A DNA stretch of 64,000 bases from Alloyangia mangrovi (GTDB taxonomy: Bacteria > Pseudomonadota > Alphaproteobacteria > Rhodobacterales > Rhodobacteraceae), in assembly GCF_002300555.2 (NCBI RefSeq), contig NZ_NTHN02000013.1, positions 33,520 through 97,519 on the forward strand, in the 5' to 3' direction. Positions 27,639 through 36,318 of the stretch are shown here, one piece after another. Both the position numbers and the translations under genes were made by a program. The notes below the pieces were generated by a model. That model saw only the letters and a program-made list of their open reading frames with translations. It made no database searches and was not told the origin of the DNA. Positions within the stretch are counted from its first letter, which is position 1; the number at the start of each line of letters is the position of its first letter.

Positions 27639-28822
27639 TGCCCGAGGCGGTCGAGCACCCAGCCCAACTCGCGGCTGATCGCCGCGTCCACGCTCGAGGT
27701 CCGCAAGTCCGGGGGCAATACGTCCCATGTGTAGGTCTCCACTTCGAGATGCGGTGAGATCGGCTCGGCCCGGTGCAGGTCGAGGATGTCCTTGAGAAAG
27801 GCCTGGGTGCTGTCAAATAGCCCCAGCGAGCCGAGGAAGACCGGCACATGGAAATGCACCCGCCATTCCTCGCCATCCGCCTCGGCGCCGCGGGCCAGTG
27901 CCTCGGGCAGGTCGGAATAGGCGGTGATCGGCCCCTCTCCGCGACGGGCGAGCACCTGGTGCAGGTAGGTGGGCTCGGAATAGGCGGCGAGCGCGGCGCG
28001 CACTTCGGGGCTCACCTGCGCGCGCAGGGCCGAGCTGAGCTGCAGCTTGTGGATCGGGATGCCCGCGCCCTGCAGCAGGGCGAGGCTCTGCGCCGGGTCC
28101 TCGTATTCCACCGCCGCGTGGCAGACGTCGTAGCATAGGCCGAGGTGCGCGCGCAGGGCCACTTCCGCCTCCGCGCCGTCCAGCCCGGTGAGCCCCGCGA
28201 AGCGGGCCACGGCGGAGGGGCTGTAGAGCCAGTCTTCGAAGAAGGCGACGCTGCCCGCGATGGTTTCGAGAAAGCAGAAGGGCTCGGGCTCGATCGCCAG
28301 CGCCACGGTGACGCCCGTGCGTGCCTTCACCGCCACGCAATGCGCCGCCGCCTGCAGGTAGAGCTCGGACATGGCGGGCTCGGCGCCCTCGGCGAGCGTG
28401 CGGAAGGTGCCCGGCACGGTACTGAGGCTGACCCAGTCGCCGGGCTCCGAGAGCTCTGCCATGAGGTCGGTGAGCCGGTTGGTGTAGCGCAGCCGCTCGG
28501 GGTCGCGCCAGTCGGGCTGGTAGACCTGCTCCTTGACCCGCACGCCATGGAACGGGCCGTAGGGAAAGCCGTTCATCGTCGCGGGCACGAGGTCGTTCTC
28601 GCGCAGGAAATCCTTCAGCCAGGTGCGGCGGTCCCCCTGGTCAAGCTCGTCGAGCGCGTTCGACGACAGCCGCAGTCCCACCGCGAAGCGCTCGTCGGAG
28701 CAGAGCTGCGCCTTGACCGCCAGCAAGGGGCCGGTCAGAGCGGCGTGGCAATCTTCCCAGCTTTCGGTGGCATGGATATTGAGGCAGTAGGTCAGGGTGC
28801 CCAGCCCGTCGCCGAGCTTCAT
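27635..28822 (-). CDS. eboE: EboE: TIM-barrel metabolite traffic protein
   Basis: A 395-residue protein with the sugar isomerase/AP-endonuclease-2-like barrel expected of EboE. Conserved features include LTYCLNIHATESWEDC at the N-terminus, FPYGPFHGVRVKEQVYQPDW, ALAIEPEPFCFLET (Glu metal ligand), LCYDVCHAAVEYEDP (Asp/His) and HFHVPVF. The fold suggests a metal-dependent isomerase, epimerase or lyase on a sugar-like substrate; no reaction is proven. It overlaps the stop of the VTT-EboD gene and the start of eboC by four bases each, so the three are translated as a coupled set. Confidence 0.88.
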   Translation of the reverse strand: MKLGDGLGTLTYCLNIHATESWEDCHAALTGPLLAVKAQLCSDERFAVGLRLSSNALDELDQGDRRTWLKDFLRENDLVPATMNGFPYGPFHGVRVKEQVYQPDWRDPERLRYTNRLTDLMAELSEPGDWVSLSTVPGTFRTLAEGAEPAMSELYLQAAAHCVAVKARTGVTVALAIEPEPFCFLETIAGSVAFFEDWLYSPSAVARFAGLTGLDGAEAEVALRAHLGLCYDVCHAAVEYEDPAQSLALLQGAGIPIHKLQLSSALRAQVSPEVRAALAAYSEPTYLHQVLARRGEGPITAYSDLPEALARGAEADGEEWRVHFHVPVFLGSLGLFDSTQAFLKDILDLHRAEPISPHLEVETYTWDVLPPDLRTSSVDAAISRELGWVLDRLGQ

Positions 28823-30762
28823 GCGTCCGTCTCCCGGTGGCTTGCCGCGCCGCGTGCTGCAAGCCAGACCAGCGCCTCGGCCACCAGCTCGGGCCGCATC
28901 TCGTGCACCTCGACCCCGACCCCGAGATCCGCCAACAGGGTGACGGTGAGCTCGCCGCCGAGGTGCTCGCGGAACTCCTCGAGCCCGACGAGGATCTCGA
29001 GCCGCCCGCCTTCGTCGCGCCGGCCGAGATCGTCGTGCCAGATCGGAAGGCCAAGTGCCTGCAGCAGCGCCAGGACGCGCTCTTCCATGCCCGGCGGCAG
29101 AAGCCCCGCCAGCACCGAGTAGCGCGCGTCCAGCGCAATCCCCATGGCGACCGCGTCGCCGTGGCTGACGGCATAATGGGTCAGCCCCTCGAGCTTGTGC
29201 GCCGACCAATGGCCGAAATCGAGCGGCCGGGCGGAGCCGCGCTCGAAGGGGTCGCCGCCAAGCGCAATCTGCCGCATGTGCAGCTCCGCCGAGCGGCGGA
29301 TCATGTATTCCTCGGCCTCGGGCTCGAAATGCTTCAGTCGGCCCGCATTTGTCTCTAGCCAGAGGAAGAACGCCGGATCGCGGATCAACGAGACTTTCAC
29401 CGCCTCGGAGAGGCCGGAACGGCGGGTCGCGGCGGGCAAGGTCTCGAGCAGGTCGAAATCGTTCAGCACCGCCCACGGCGGGGCGAAGGTGCCGGCGAAG
29501 TTCTTCGAACCCTCGAAGTTCACCGCGTTCTTCACCCCGACACCGCTGTCGTTCTGCGACAACACCGTCGTGGGCACGCGGATGTGTCGGATCCCCCGGT
29601 GTGCCGTTGCCGTAGCCATTCCCACGGCGTCGAGCACCGCGCCGCCGCCGACAGCGAGGATATAGGAGTGCCGATCGATGCTGTGCTCGAGGATGATGCG
29701 GTAGATCTCGAAGACCGTCTCGAAGCCGGCCTTGATCCCCTCCCCTCCGGCGAGGGGGATCGGCGCGGCGACCAGATCGACGCCCTCGACGGTGTCGCTG
29801 AAATAGGCAACGATCTCTGCGTCCAGCGTCGGGCGGTGGGCCAGCAGATCGCGGTCGACGAAGACCACGCAGCGCTGCCGGCGCGCCTCGGCCCCGGCGG
29901 CGAGCGCGTCTCGCAGTGCCGGGTTTTCCGGTGCAAAGAGACCGCGGGTGAAGGCCACGCGGTACTCGTAATTGACCGAGAAGGCCTGCGTGACGGTCAG
30001 GGAGGCGGGAGCTCCAGCCTGCTGGATCTCTTGCGGGGCGGTCTCGTCCCGGGCCGGGGTCGCCTCGACGCGCGCCTCTGTCCGGGGCAGCGCGTCCGGG
30101 GTGGCCATCGCCGTCGTCGGTGCCTTGATGCGGGCATAGAGGGACCGCCCCGCCATGCCCGCCACCGGCAACGCCAGCGCGGCGCAGAGCGCCAGAAGGA
30201 AGGAGTCGACCTCGAGCGCCAGCGCTCCCAACGAGGCATAGGCGGCGGCGATGCCGAGATTGGCCAGCGCCACAACGCCGAGGAACTTGCGCAGGGGCAG
30301 ACCTGCCACTCCCGCCGCGATGGTCGAGGTCTCGGCCAGAACCGGCACCGCGCGCATCATCAGCACCGAGCCGAGCGCGATGCGCTCGGACACCTCCGCC
30401 GACCGCGCGAGATAGTCCCTGCCGAGCAACCGGCCGAGCGCGCGGCTGCCGCCGGTCGCGCCGATCCAGTAGCCGAGAAGGCAGCTCAGCGTCATCCCGA
30501 TCCAGCAGGCGAAGGTGCCCCATGCGACCCCGAGCAGCGTACCGGCCGAGACGTTGACCACGCTCGAGGGCACCGGAAGCACCACGTCGAGCGCCAGCGC
30601 CGCCACGATCAGCGCCCAGAGACCGGAGACCGTCTGCGTCCCGGACAGCAGGTCCGTGACCAGCGTTTCGGTACGTCCGTCGAAGAGCAGGAAACTTGCT
30701 GCGAGGACGAGGGCAAGCATGGTGAGAATCACGAGCCAACGCAGCGTCATGGAAACCGACAT
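28819..30762 (-). CDS. eboD: VTT/DedA membrane domain fused to EboD (3-dehydroquinate synthase-like)
   Basis: A 647-residue fusion in one unbroken frame. Residues about 10-225 are a membrane domain with the VTT/SNARE-associated (DedA) pattern: GTLLGVAWGTFACWIGMTLS and then GYWIGATGGSRALGR, and the re-entrant motif MMRAVPVLAETSTIAAGVAG. A linker rich in Thr, Ala and Glu (about 225-255) leads to a 3-dehydroquinate synthase-like domain. There the NAD site (AVGGGAVLDAVGMA) and the metal ligands Glu (GLSEAVK), His (LDFGHWSAHKLE) and His (VSHGDAVAMG) are intact. The start at 30762 has AAAGG upstream; longer TTG/ATG starts exist at 30834 and 30786. It heads the eboD-eboE-eboC operon. A true AroB role is less likely, given the ebo context. 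Confidence 0.85.
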   Translation of the reverse strand: MSVSMTLRWLVILTMLALVLAASFLLFDGRTETLVTDLLSGTQTVSGLWALIVAALALDVVLPVPSSVVNVSAGTLLGVAWGTFACWIGMTLSCLLGYWIGATGGSRALGRLLGRDYLARSAEVSERIALGSVLMMRAVPVLAETSTIAAGVAGLPLRKFLGVVALANLGIAAAYASLGALALEVDSFLLALCAALALPVAGMAGRSLYARIKAPTTAMATPDALPRTEARVEATPARDETAPQEIQQAGAPASLTVTQAFSVNYEYRVAFTRGLFAPENPALRDALAAGAEARRQRCVVFVDRDLLAHRPTLDAEIVAYFSDTVEGVDLVAAPIPLAGGEGIKAGFETVFEIYRIILEHSIDRHSYILAVGGGAVLDAVGMATATAHRGIRHIRVPTTVLSQNDSGVGVKNAVNFEGSKNFAGTFAPPWAVLNDFDLLETLPAATRRSGLSEAVKVSLIRDPAFFLWLETNAGRLKHFEPEAEEYMIRRSAELHMRQIALGGDPFERGSARPLDFGHWSAHKLEGLTHYAVSHGDAVAMGIALDARYSVLAGLLPPGMEERVLALLQALGLPIWHDDLGRRDEGGRLEILVGLEEFREHLGGELTVTLLADLGVGVEVHEMRPELVAEALVWLAARGAASHRETDA

Positions 30763-31119
30763 TACGAATACCTTTCGCGAACACATCACGCCCCGGCACG
30801 GGCCGGAGGCGAAAAATAGAGGAGTATCAATCAATTCATCTCAAATCGCCCGCACCCCGAGGCGCAATTGCCCCAGTGTCTGCACGGACGTGTTCTTACA
30901 GGCTAGGCAAGAGAAAGCGGTTCGCATAGCCCCGAAATGTCGCAGCCGGCGCGAAATCCGGTTTGCTGCTACGATCGGGCCATGCGCGGCCTGCTGGCGC
31001 AGGCGCGGGTCGACAGGCCCCCGGCCTGCCCCCGCTGCCGGGCCAGCGGCGGGCGAAGGTCCCGGTCTGTGAGCCCGCCGGGCAGGCACCTGCGCGCGCT
31101 GCCCGGCGCGAGCCCCGCG
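30763..31119. other. Intergenic region between arcC and the ebo operon
   Basis: No gene is supported here. The right part lies downstream of arcC and contains a hairpin (31076-31108); the left part must hold the promoter of the eboD-eboE-eboC operon. The most AT-rich stretch, about 30811-30848, is the likely promoter zone, but I see no clear -35/-10 pair. Confidence 0.5.
31076..31108 (-). terminator. Hairpin downstream of arcC
   Basis: CGCCGGGCAG (31076-31085) pairs perfectly with CTGCCCGGCG (31099-31108), loop 13 nt, starting 12 bp past the arcC stop. It is well placed to end the arcDABC transcript, but no T-run follows on the transcribed strand, so termination may need Rho. Confidence 0.45.
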
Positions 31120-32055
31120 CTATCCGCGGACCAGTTCGATCTCGGTCACATCCGAGGAAATGGTGGTTCCGGTCTCTCCGCGCAGGGCCGCGCCGATGTC
31201 TGCGAGGGCGCAGATCACCGCCCTGCCCCCGCTCGCCCGCGCGAATTTCTGCGCCGCCGACACTTTCGGCCCCATCGAGCCCGCCGGGAAGTCGTAGCTG
31301 TCCATCATGTCGGGCGAAGCCTTGCGGATCGCCGTCTGGTCGGGCGTTCCCCAGTCGAGGAAGACCGCGTCGGCATCGGTCGCGACGACAAAGACATCGG
31401 CCTCGATCTCGGTGGCGAGAAGCGAGGAGCAGAAGTCCTTGTCGATGACGCACTCCACGCCGGTGAGATGCCGCTCGCGGTCATACATGGTGGGGATGCC
31501 GCCGCCGCCCGCGGCGATCACCACCGCGCCGTTCTCGAGCATCCAGCGGATCGGTCGGACCTCGAAGATGCGCTTGGGTTCGGGCGAGGGCACCACCCGG
31601 CGCCACATGTCGCCGTCGGGCTTGATCGCCCAGCCCTTCTCCTCGGCGTTCTTCTTGGCCTCGGCCTCCTCGTAGACCGGGCCGATGAACTTGGTGGGAT
31701 TGTCGAAGGCGGGATCGGCGGGATCGACCTCGACCATGGTCAGCACCGTGGCGAGCGGGGTCTCGAAGGGCAGGAGATTGCCCATCTCCTGCTCGATCAT
31801 GTAGCCGATCATCCCCATCGTCTCGCCCACCAGAACGTCGAGCGGATACTCGTCGACCTCTGTGTAGGCGGCTTCCTGCAGCGCCAAGAGCCCGACCTGC
31901 GGGCCGTTGCCATGGGTGATCACCAACTCGTTTCCCTCGGCCAGGGGCGCCAGCGCCTCTGCCGCGACGCGGACGTTCTCGCGCTGGTTCTCCGCCGTGA
32001 GCGCCTGCCCACGGCGAAGCAGCGCGTTGCCGCCTAGAGCAACAACGATCCGCAT
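31120..32055 (-). CDS. arcC: Carbamate kinase
   Basis: Last step of the arginine deiminase pathway: transfers phosphate from carbamoyl phosphate to ADP, giving ATP, ammonia and CO2. The 311-residue protein has the amino-acid-kinase fold with [16 protein letters not shown] at the N-terminus, [16 protein letters not shown] for substrate binding and [12 protein letters not shown] later. It is the last gene of arcD-arcA-arcB-arcC, 3 bp after arcB. Because the same cluster holds arginine deiminase and a catabolic ornithine carbamoyltransferase, ATP production is the likely direction. Confidence 0.95.
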   Translation of the reverse strand: MRIVVALGGNALLRRGQALTAENQRENVRVAAEALAPLAEGNELVITHGNGPQVGLLALQEAAYTEVDEYPLDVLVGETMGMIGYMIEQEMGNLLPFETPLATVLTMVEVDPADPAFDNPTKFIGPVYEEAEAKKNAEEKGWAIKPDGDMWRRVVPSPEPKRIFEVRPIRWMLENGAVVIAAGGGGIPTMYDRERHLTGVECVIDKDFCSSLLATEIEADVFVVATDADAVFLDWGTPDQTAIRKASPDMMDSYDFPAGSMGPKVSAAQKFARASGGRAVICALADIGAALRGETGTTISSDVTEIELVRG

Positions 32056-32058
32056 GGT

Positions 32059-33057
32059 TCAGGCCCCCAGCGTTGCGACGAGGATGGCCTTTATGGTGTG
32101 CATGCGGTTCTCCGCCTGCTCAAAGGCGATGTTCATCGGACCCTCGAAGACCTCCTCGGTCACCTCCATCTCGGTGATGCCGAACTTCTCGGCGATGTTG
32201 GCGCCGACCTTTGTCTCGGTGTTATGGAAGGCCGGCAGGCAGTGCATGAACTTCACATGCGGATTGTTGGCCTTCTTCATCAAGTCCATGTTCACCTGGT
32301 AGGGCATGAGCAGCTTGATCCGGCTCTCCCAGACCTCGGCGGGCTCGCCCATCGAGACCCAGACGTCGGTGTGGATGAAGTCCACGCCATCGACCGCATT
32401 CACGTCATCGGTGATGGTGATGCGCGCGCCGGTCTGCTTCGCCCAGTCCTCGGCCATGTCGATGATATTCTGTTCGTTCTGGTTCTCCTTGGGCGCGATC
32501 ATCCGCACGTCCATGCCCATCATGGCGCCGAGCAGCAGCAGCGAGTTGCCCATGTTGTTGCGGGCGTCGCCGAGATAGGCGTAGGCGATCTGGGTGCGCG
32601 GCTTGTCGGCGTGCTCGACCATGGTCAGCATGTCGGCGAGCATCTGCGTCGGGTGCCAGTCGTCTGTAAGGCCGTTGTAGACCGGCACGCCGGAGTAATC
32701 TGCGAGCTGCTGCACCATGTCCTGACCGGCGCCGCGGAACTCGATGGCGTCAAACATCCGCCCCAGCACGCGCGCCGTGTCCTTCATCGACTCCTTGTGG
32801 CCGATCTGGCTGCCCGACGGATCGAGGTAGGTGATATGAGCGCCCTGATCGTGGGCGGCCACCTCGAAGGCGCAGCGGGTTCGCGTGGAGGTCTTCTCGA
32901 AGATGAGGCAAATGTTCTTGTCTTGCAGCGCCTTCTTTTCGCTGCGGGAATATTTGGCGCGCTTGAGGTCGCGGGCGAGATCAAGCAGATAGAGCATCTC
33001 GCGCTGGCTGAAATCAGCGATGTTGAGGTAGCTTTTGCCTCTAAGATTGAGTGCCAT
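32059..33057 (-). CDS. arcB: Ornithine carbamoyltransferase, catabolic
   Basis: Splits citrulline with phosphate into ornithine and carbamoyl phosphate. The 332-residue protein has the carbamoyl-phosphate motif STRTRCAFE, the [20 protein letters not shown] region, and the ornithine-binding [10 protein letters not shown]. The start has GGAGG directly upstream. Length and context (between arcA and arcC) mark it as the catabolic ArcB; the anabolic ArgF would sit with other arginine-synthesis genes. An inverted repeat lies in the 57-bp gap to arcA. Confidence 0.95.
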   Translation of the reverse strand: MALNLRGKSYLNIADFSQREMLYLLDLARDLKRAKYSRSEKKALQDKNICLIFEKTSTRTRCAFEVAAHDQGAHITYLDPSGSQIGHKESMKDTARVLGRMFDAIEFRGAGQDMVQQLADYSGVPVYNGLTDDWHPTQMLADMLTMVEHADKPRTQIAYAYLGDARNNMGNSLLLLGAMMGMDVRMIAPKENQNEQNIIDMAEDWAKQTGARITITDDVNAVDGVDFIHTDVWVSMGEPAEVWESRIKLLMPYQVNMDLMKKANNPHVKFMHCLPAFHNTETKVGANIAEKFGITEMEVTEEVFEGPMNIAFEQAENRMHTIKAILVATLGA

Positions 33058-33071
33058 GTCGGCCTCCGTAA

Positions 33072-33092
33072 AATTTGGGATTAGTTCAAATT
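33072..33092. promoter_or_regulatory. Inverted repeat between arcA and arcB
   Basis: AATTTG (33072-33077) and CAAATT (33087-33092) flank nine bases, 15 bp upstream of the arcB start. A similar string, TTGGGA-N3-TTCAAA, lies just before arcD (35905-35919). The shared half TTGGGA...TTCAAA may be a common regulator site in the arc operon; both copies are short and AT-rich. Confidence 0.3.
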
Positions 33093-33114
33093 CGTTGGTC
33101 TTGAAGGCGCGGGA

Positions 33115-34338
33115 TCAGACCGGGTCGCGCAGCAGGGGGCAGGTCATGCAATGGCCACCGCCGCGACCGCGGCCCAGTTCCTGCCCGTTGATCTCGACCA
33201 CTTCGACCCCCGCCTCGCGCAGCTTGCGATTGGTGAAGGTGTTGCGCGAGTAGCCGACCACCACACCCGGAGAGAGCGCCACGACGTTGTTGCCGTCATC
33301 CCATTGCTCGCGCTCGGCCTGGAATTCGTTGCCGCCGGTGGCAATAATCTTGAGGTCCTCGACCCCCATCACCTCGCTGTAGACGTCGAAGATCGAGCCC
33401 TTCTCCTCAGTAATCGCGTTGCCCCCCTTGCCGTCCGGGCGGCCCGAGAAGCAGCGGATCTCGCTTGCGACCTCCATGAAGGCGGTGACCTTGTCGCGGT
33501 CGAGGCAGGAGAACACCGTGTCGAGGTGCATCGCCGCGCGCGACTTGGGCATGACGCAGGCCACCACCCGCTCGACGGCGCCCTGGTTGAACAGCGCCTG
33601 CGCGAGCTGCGTCACCGCCTGACGCGTGGTGCGCTCGCCCATGCCTATGAACACGGTGGCATTGCCGATCGGCATGACGTCCCCACCCTCGACCGAGGCC
33701 GACTGGAAGTTCTCGTCGCTGTCACCCCACCAAATCTTGAAGTCGGCGTCTCGGAACATCGGGTGGAACTTGTAGACGGTGCGCTGGAACAGCGTCTCAG
33801 GCTGGCGCGCCGGCCAGAACATCGGGTTCACCGTGACGCCATTGTAGATCCAGCAAGAGGGATCGCGCTGGAACTGCGCGTTGGGCACCGCCGGGATGAT
33901 GAAATCGGTATGCGCCATGGTGATCTGCGCCATGCGCCGCATGTCCTCGTCCGGCAGATCGTCGATGATGATCCCGCCGAGGAGCTGCCGGGCCAGCGTC
34001 TTGCCATCGAGATCGTCCAGCCAGGGACGCATGTAGGCCGCCAGGCCCGGCCCGCAGAGGTTCGCGGTGACCAGCCGGTCAAGCAGGAAGGGACGGGCGT
34101 CGTCGGTCTTGTCCAGTGCCTCGGCCAGCAGGTCCTGGATATCGAAGACCTCGACCCCCCGCTGCCGCATCTGGCTCACGAACTCGGCGTGATCCCGGCG
34201 GGCCTGCTCAACCCAGAGAACATCGTCGAAGAGCAGCTCGTGGCAATTGCGCGGGGTGAGACGCTCATGCGCCAAGGAGGGGCGCGCCACCATGACCTTG
34301 CGCAGGGTTCCGACTTCGGAGTGAACGCCAAATTCCAT
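33115..34338 (-). CDS. arcA: Arginine deiminase
   Basis: Hydrolyses L-arginine to citrulline and ammonia in the cytoplasm. The 407-residue protein carries the family features: [20 protein letters not shown] at the N-terminus, LPNAQF-type loop [39 protein letters not shown] (catalytic His) and the C-terminal [10 protein letters not shown] with the catalytic Cys. The start at 34338 has GGGAG eight bases upstream; an earlier in-frame start would add 19 unlikely residues. Second gene of arcDABC. Confidence 0.96.
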   Translation of the reverse strand: MEFGVHSEVGTLRKVMVARPSLAHERLTPRNCHELLFDDVLWVEQARRDHAEFVSQMRQRGVEVFDIQDLLAEALDKTDDARPFLLDRLVTANLCGPGLAAYMRPWLDDLDGKTLARQLLGGIIIDDLPDEDMRRMAQITMAHTDFIIPAVPNAQFQRDPSCWIYNGVTVNPMFWPARQPETLFQRTVYKFHPMFRDADFKIWWGDSDENFQSASVEGGDVMPIGNATVFIGMGERTTRQAVTQLAQALFNQGAVERVVACVMPKSRAAMHLDTVFSCLDRDKVTAFMEVASEIRCFSGRPDGKGGNAITEEKGSIFDVYSEVMGVEDLKIIATGGNEFQAEREQWDDGNNVVALSPGVVVGYSRNTFTNRKLREAGVEVVEINGQELGRGRGGGHCMTCPLLRDPV

Positions 34339-34388
34339 CTTTGAAACTCCCTTTTGAAATTCGCCCGGCGGGGCCGCGTCCTGCGGCC

Positions 34389-34414
34389 CGGCCAAAATTC
34401 ACGGCCAAAATTCA
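34389..34414. repeat. 13-bp perfect tandem duplication upstream of arcA
   Basis: CGGCCAAAATTCA occurs twice head to tail (34389-34401 and 34402-34414) in the gap between arcD and arcA. It lies about 50-75 bp before the arcA start, so it may be a recent slippage duplication or a doubled regulator contact. Confidence 0.6.
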
Positions 34415-34444
34415 TCGCCGGCAAACCATCGGCAGGGCGCCGCC

Positions 34445-35888
34445 TCAGCTCATCATCGCGCCCAGGCTGAGCAGCAGCATGATGATGATCGCCAGGCCGA
34501 TCACCAGCGGCATCACGAAGCGCAGCCAGCGATCAAAGGCGACACGGCCGATGGCCAGCCCCCCCCATCACGACGGCAAAGGTCGGATTGAAGAGGTTCA
34601 CCAGGCCGTTCGCCGACTGGTAAGCGGTCACCACGAGCTCGCGCCCCACCCCGGCGAAATCCGCCATCGGCGCCATGATCGGCATGGAAAGCGTCGCCAG
34701 CCCCGAGGAGGACGGCACCAGAAACGACATCAAAAGCTGGATACCGAACATCGTATTGATGAAGAGCGTCTCGCTCAGTCCGGTGACGAGGCCCTCGGCC
34801 GAGTGCAGGATGGTGTCGGTGATCTTGCCGGCGTCCATGATCACCACCACGCCGCGGGCCACGCCGATGATCAGCGCAACACCCAGCAGGTCCCGCGCCC
34901 CATCGACAAAGGTTTCGACGAAGGTCTTCTCGTCCATCGAGGTTTCCTTGTCGAACTTCGCCACGATCCACACCACGATGGACATCGCAAGGAACAGCCC
35001 GGCCATCTCGGCCATCCACCAGCCGAGCCCGACGACGCCGATGATCATCACCACGAAGGTCAGCCCGAAGAGCGCCAGTATGGCGGTGCGCACGGGCGTG
35101 AGCGTCGGCAGGGCCGCGCCTGCCGTCTCGGACGACTTGAGGAAGAAATTGCGATTGTCCTCGGCCATGTCCGAAACGAGCGAGGCAGCGGGATTGGCCT
35201 TTACCTTGCGGGCGTAACGCATGACGTAGAAGATGCCCGCGGCAAGACAGACCACGAGGATCACCACGCGCAGAACGATACCCTGGGTGAAGGCGATGCC
35301 CGCCCCCTGCGAGGCGACGACGGTGGCAAAGGCGTTGAACGTCGAGCCCAGTGTACCGATCCCCGCCCCGAGCATGATCACCGCCACCCCGGTCAGCGCA
35401 TCGTAGCCCGCCCGGATGAACACCGGGATGATCAGCGCGTAGAAGGCCAGCGTTTCCTCGGCCATGCCATAGCTCGTTCCGCCGAAGGCAAAGGCGATCA
35501 TCAGGATGGGGATCATCAGATGTTCCTTGCCGCCGAGCTTGTTCAGCAGCGCGCCGATGCCTGCGTCAATCGCACCTGTCTTGGTGACGACCATCAGGAA
35601 CCCGCCGATGATCAGCACGAAGAAGGCGACGTCGATGGCCGCGCTGGACGCGGAGCCGAGCAGGCCCGGGTCATACATCCCGGCTATCGGGGCAAGGATC
35701 ACATCGGTGATCCCCTGCGGATTGGGGTCGACATGCTGGTAGGTGCCCGGGACCGGAGCCTCGACACCGAGGCTCTCGTTCATCTCTCGCGCATATTCGC
35801 CGGCGGGAATGATCCAGGTGAGTATCGCTACAATCGCAATCAAAACGAAAAGAATAGTGAACGCCGTTGGGAACCGGAACTTTGTCAT
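34445..35888 (-). CDS. arcD: YfcC-family arginine/ornithine antiporter (ArcD-like), frameshifted near the C-terminus
   Basis: A membrane carrier of the YfcC (basic amino acid antiporter) family, about 480 residues with eleven or twelve helices, expected to exchange arginine for ornithine. N-terminus TKFRFPTAFTILFVLIAIVA and GGTSYGMAEETLAFYALIIP fit the family. The 35888 frame reads to NPTFAVVMGG and then breaks at a run of eight C (34559-34566), ending early at 34533. With seven bases, the frame continues LAIGRVAFDRWLRFVMPLVI and a last helix to the stop at 34445. So the gene is full length apart from one extra base. First gene of arcDABC. Confidence 0.85.
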
Positions 35889-36318
35889 CGTCCGACCTCA
35901 TAAATTGGGAATATTCAAAATTGCTTTAAGTGAGGCGATCTTGGGGCAAGATACTCAACCTGAGTGCGACTCACAGAAGAAAATTCCGTCGCACCCCTTC
36001 TTGAGCGGGTGTCTGCGCAAGCATCGCGAAGATACGGGTCCGAACACGTGGCAGTCGATCCGGCAGGACGGAGGGTTCCTGCTCGCGGTGATCACGCCCT
36101 GCCGCCCGGCCCGTGCGACGGACTGTTTTCCGACCGGCGCCGCAGCCGCGCGTGTTTCTCGAGCAGGCGGCGATCTGCTTTGCGCGACTCGAGCCATAGG
36201 CGCGGCCCGCTCGGAAAAGCGGACCGGACGCCACTGGTGCCTTCGCCTCCCCCGTGACCGGCCCGCGCGGGGCCTGCGCCGAGGTCACGGGAGCGGCGGG
36301 TCTTCCGGGAGGTTGCCC
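35889..36318. other. Regulatory gap upstream of arcDABC
   Basis: No gene is supported. Near arcD are several short symmetric elements: TTGGGAATATTCAA (35905-35918), ATCTT-N5-AAGAT (35938-35952) and TGAGT-GCG-ACTCA (35961-35973), consistent with a regulated arc promoter. The far end contains the terminator-like hairpin of the leucine-dehydrogenase gene. Confidence 0.4.
36251..36291 (-). terminator. Large hairpin downstream of the leucine-dehydrogenase-family gene
   Basis: CCCGTGACC (36251-36259) pairs perfectly with GGTCACGGG (36283-36291); inside, GGCCC and GGGCC form a second stem. It starts 28 bp past the stop of the gene ending at 36319. No T-run is seen. Confidence 0.45.

Noticed and set aside
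28823..30799. A long minus-strand frame running into eboE from upstream, giving a 1054-residue product
   Set aside because: Upstream of 28822 it is the wrong frame of the VTT-EboD gene, with low-complexity Arg/Gly/Ala sequence. Real EboE starts at 28822.
34559..34566. Phase variation as first explanation for the homopolymer frame breaks
   Set aside because: The affected genes include housekeeping-type metabolism (ppsA) and an unrelated methyltransferase, and all breaks have the same sign, which fits a technical cause better. It is kept only as an alternative.
35905..35918. TTGGG-AATA-TTCAA as an FNR box for arcDABC
   Set aside because: It matches the FNR consensus at only seven of ten positions and lies 17-30 bp from the arcD start codon, too close for activation.
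35956..36300. Several short open frames between arcD and the leucine-dehydrogenase gene
   Set aside because: None has a plausible start context or domain. The region is better explained by promoter elements and a hairpin.
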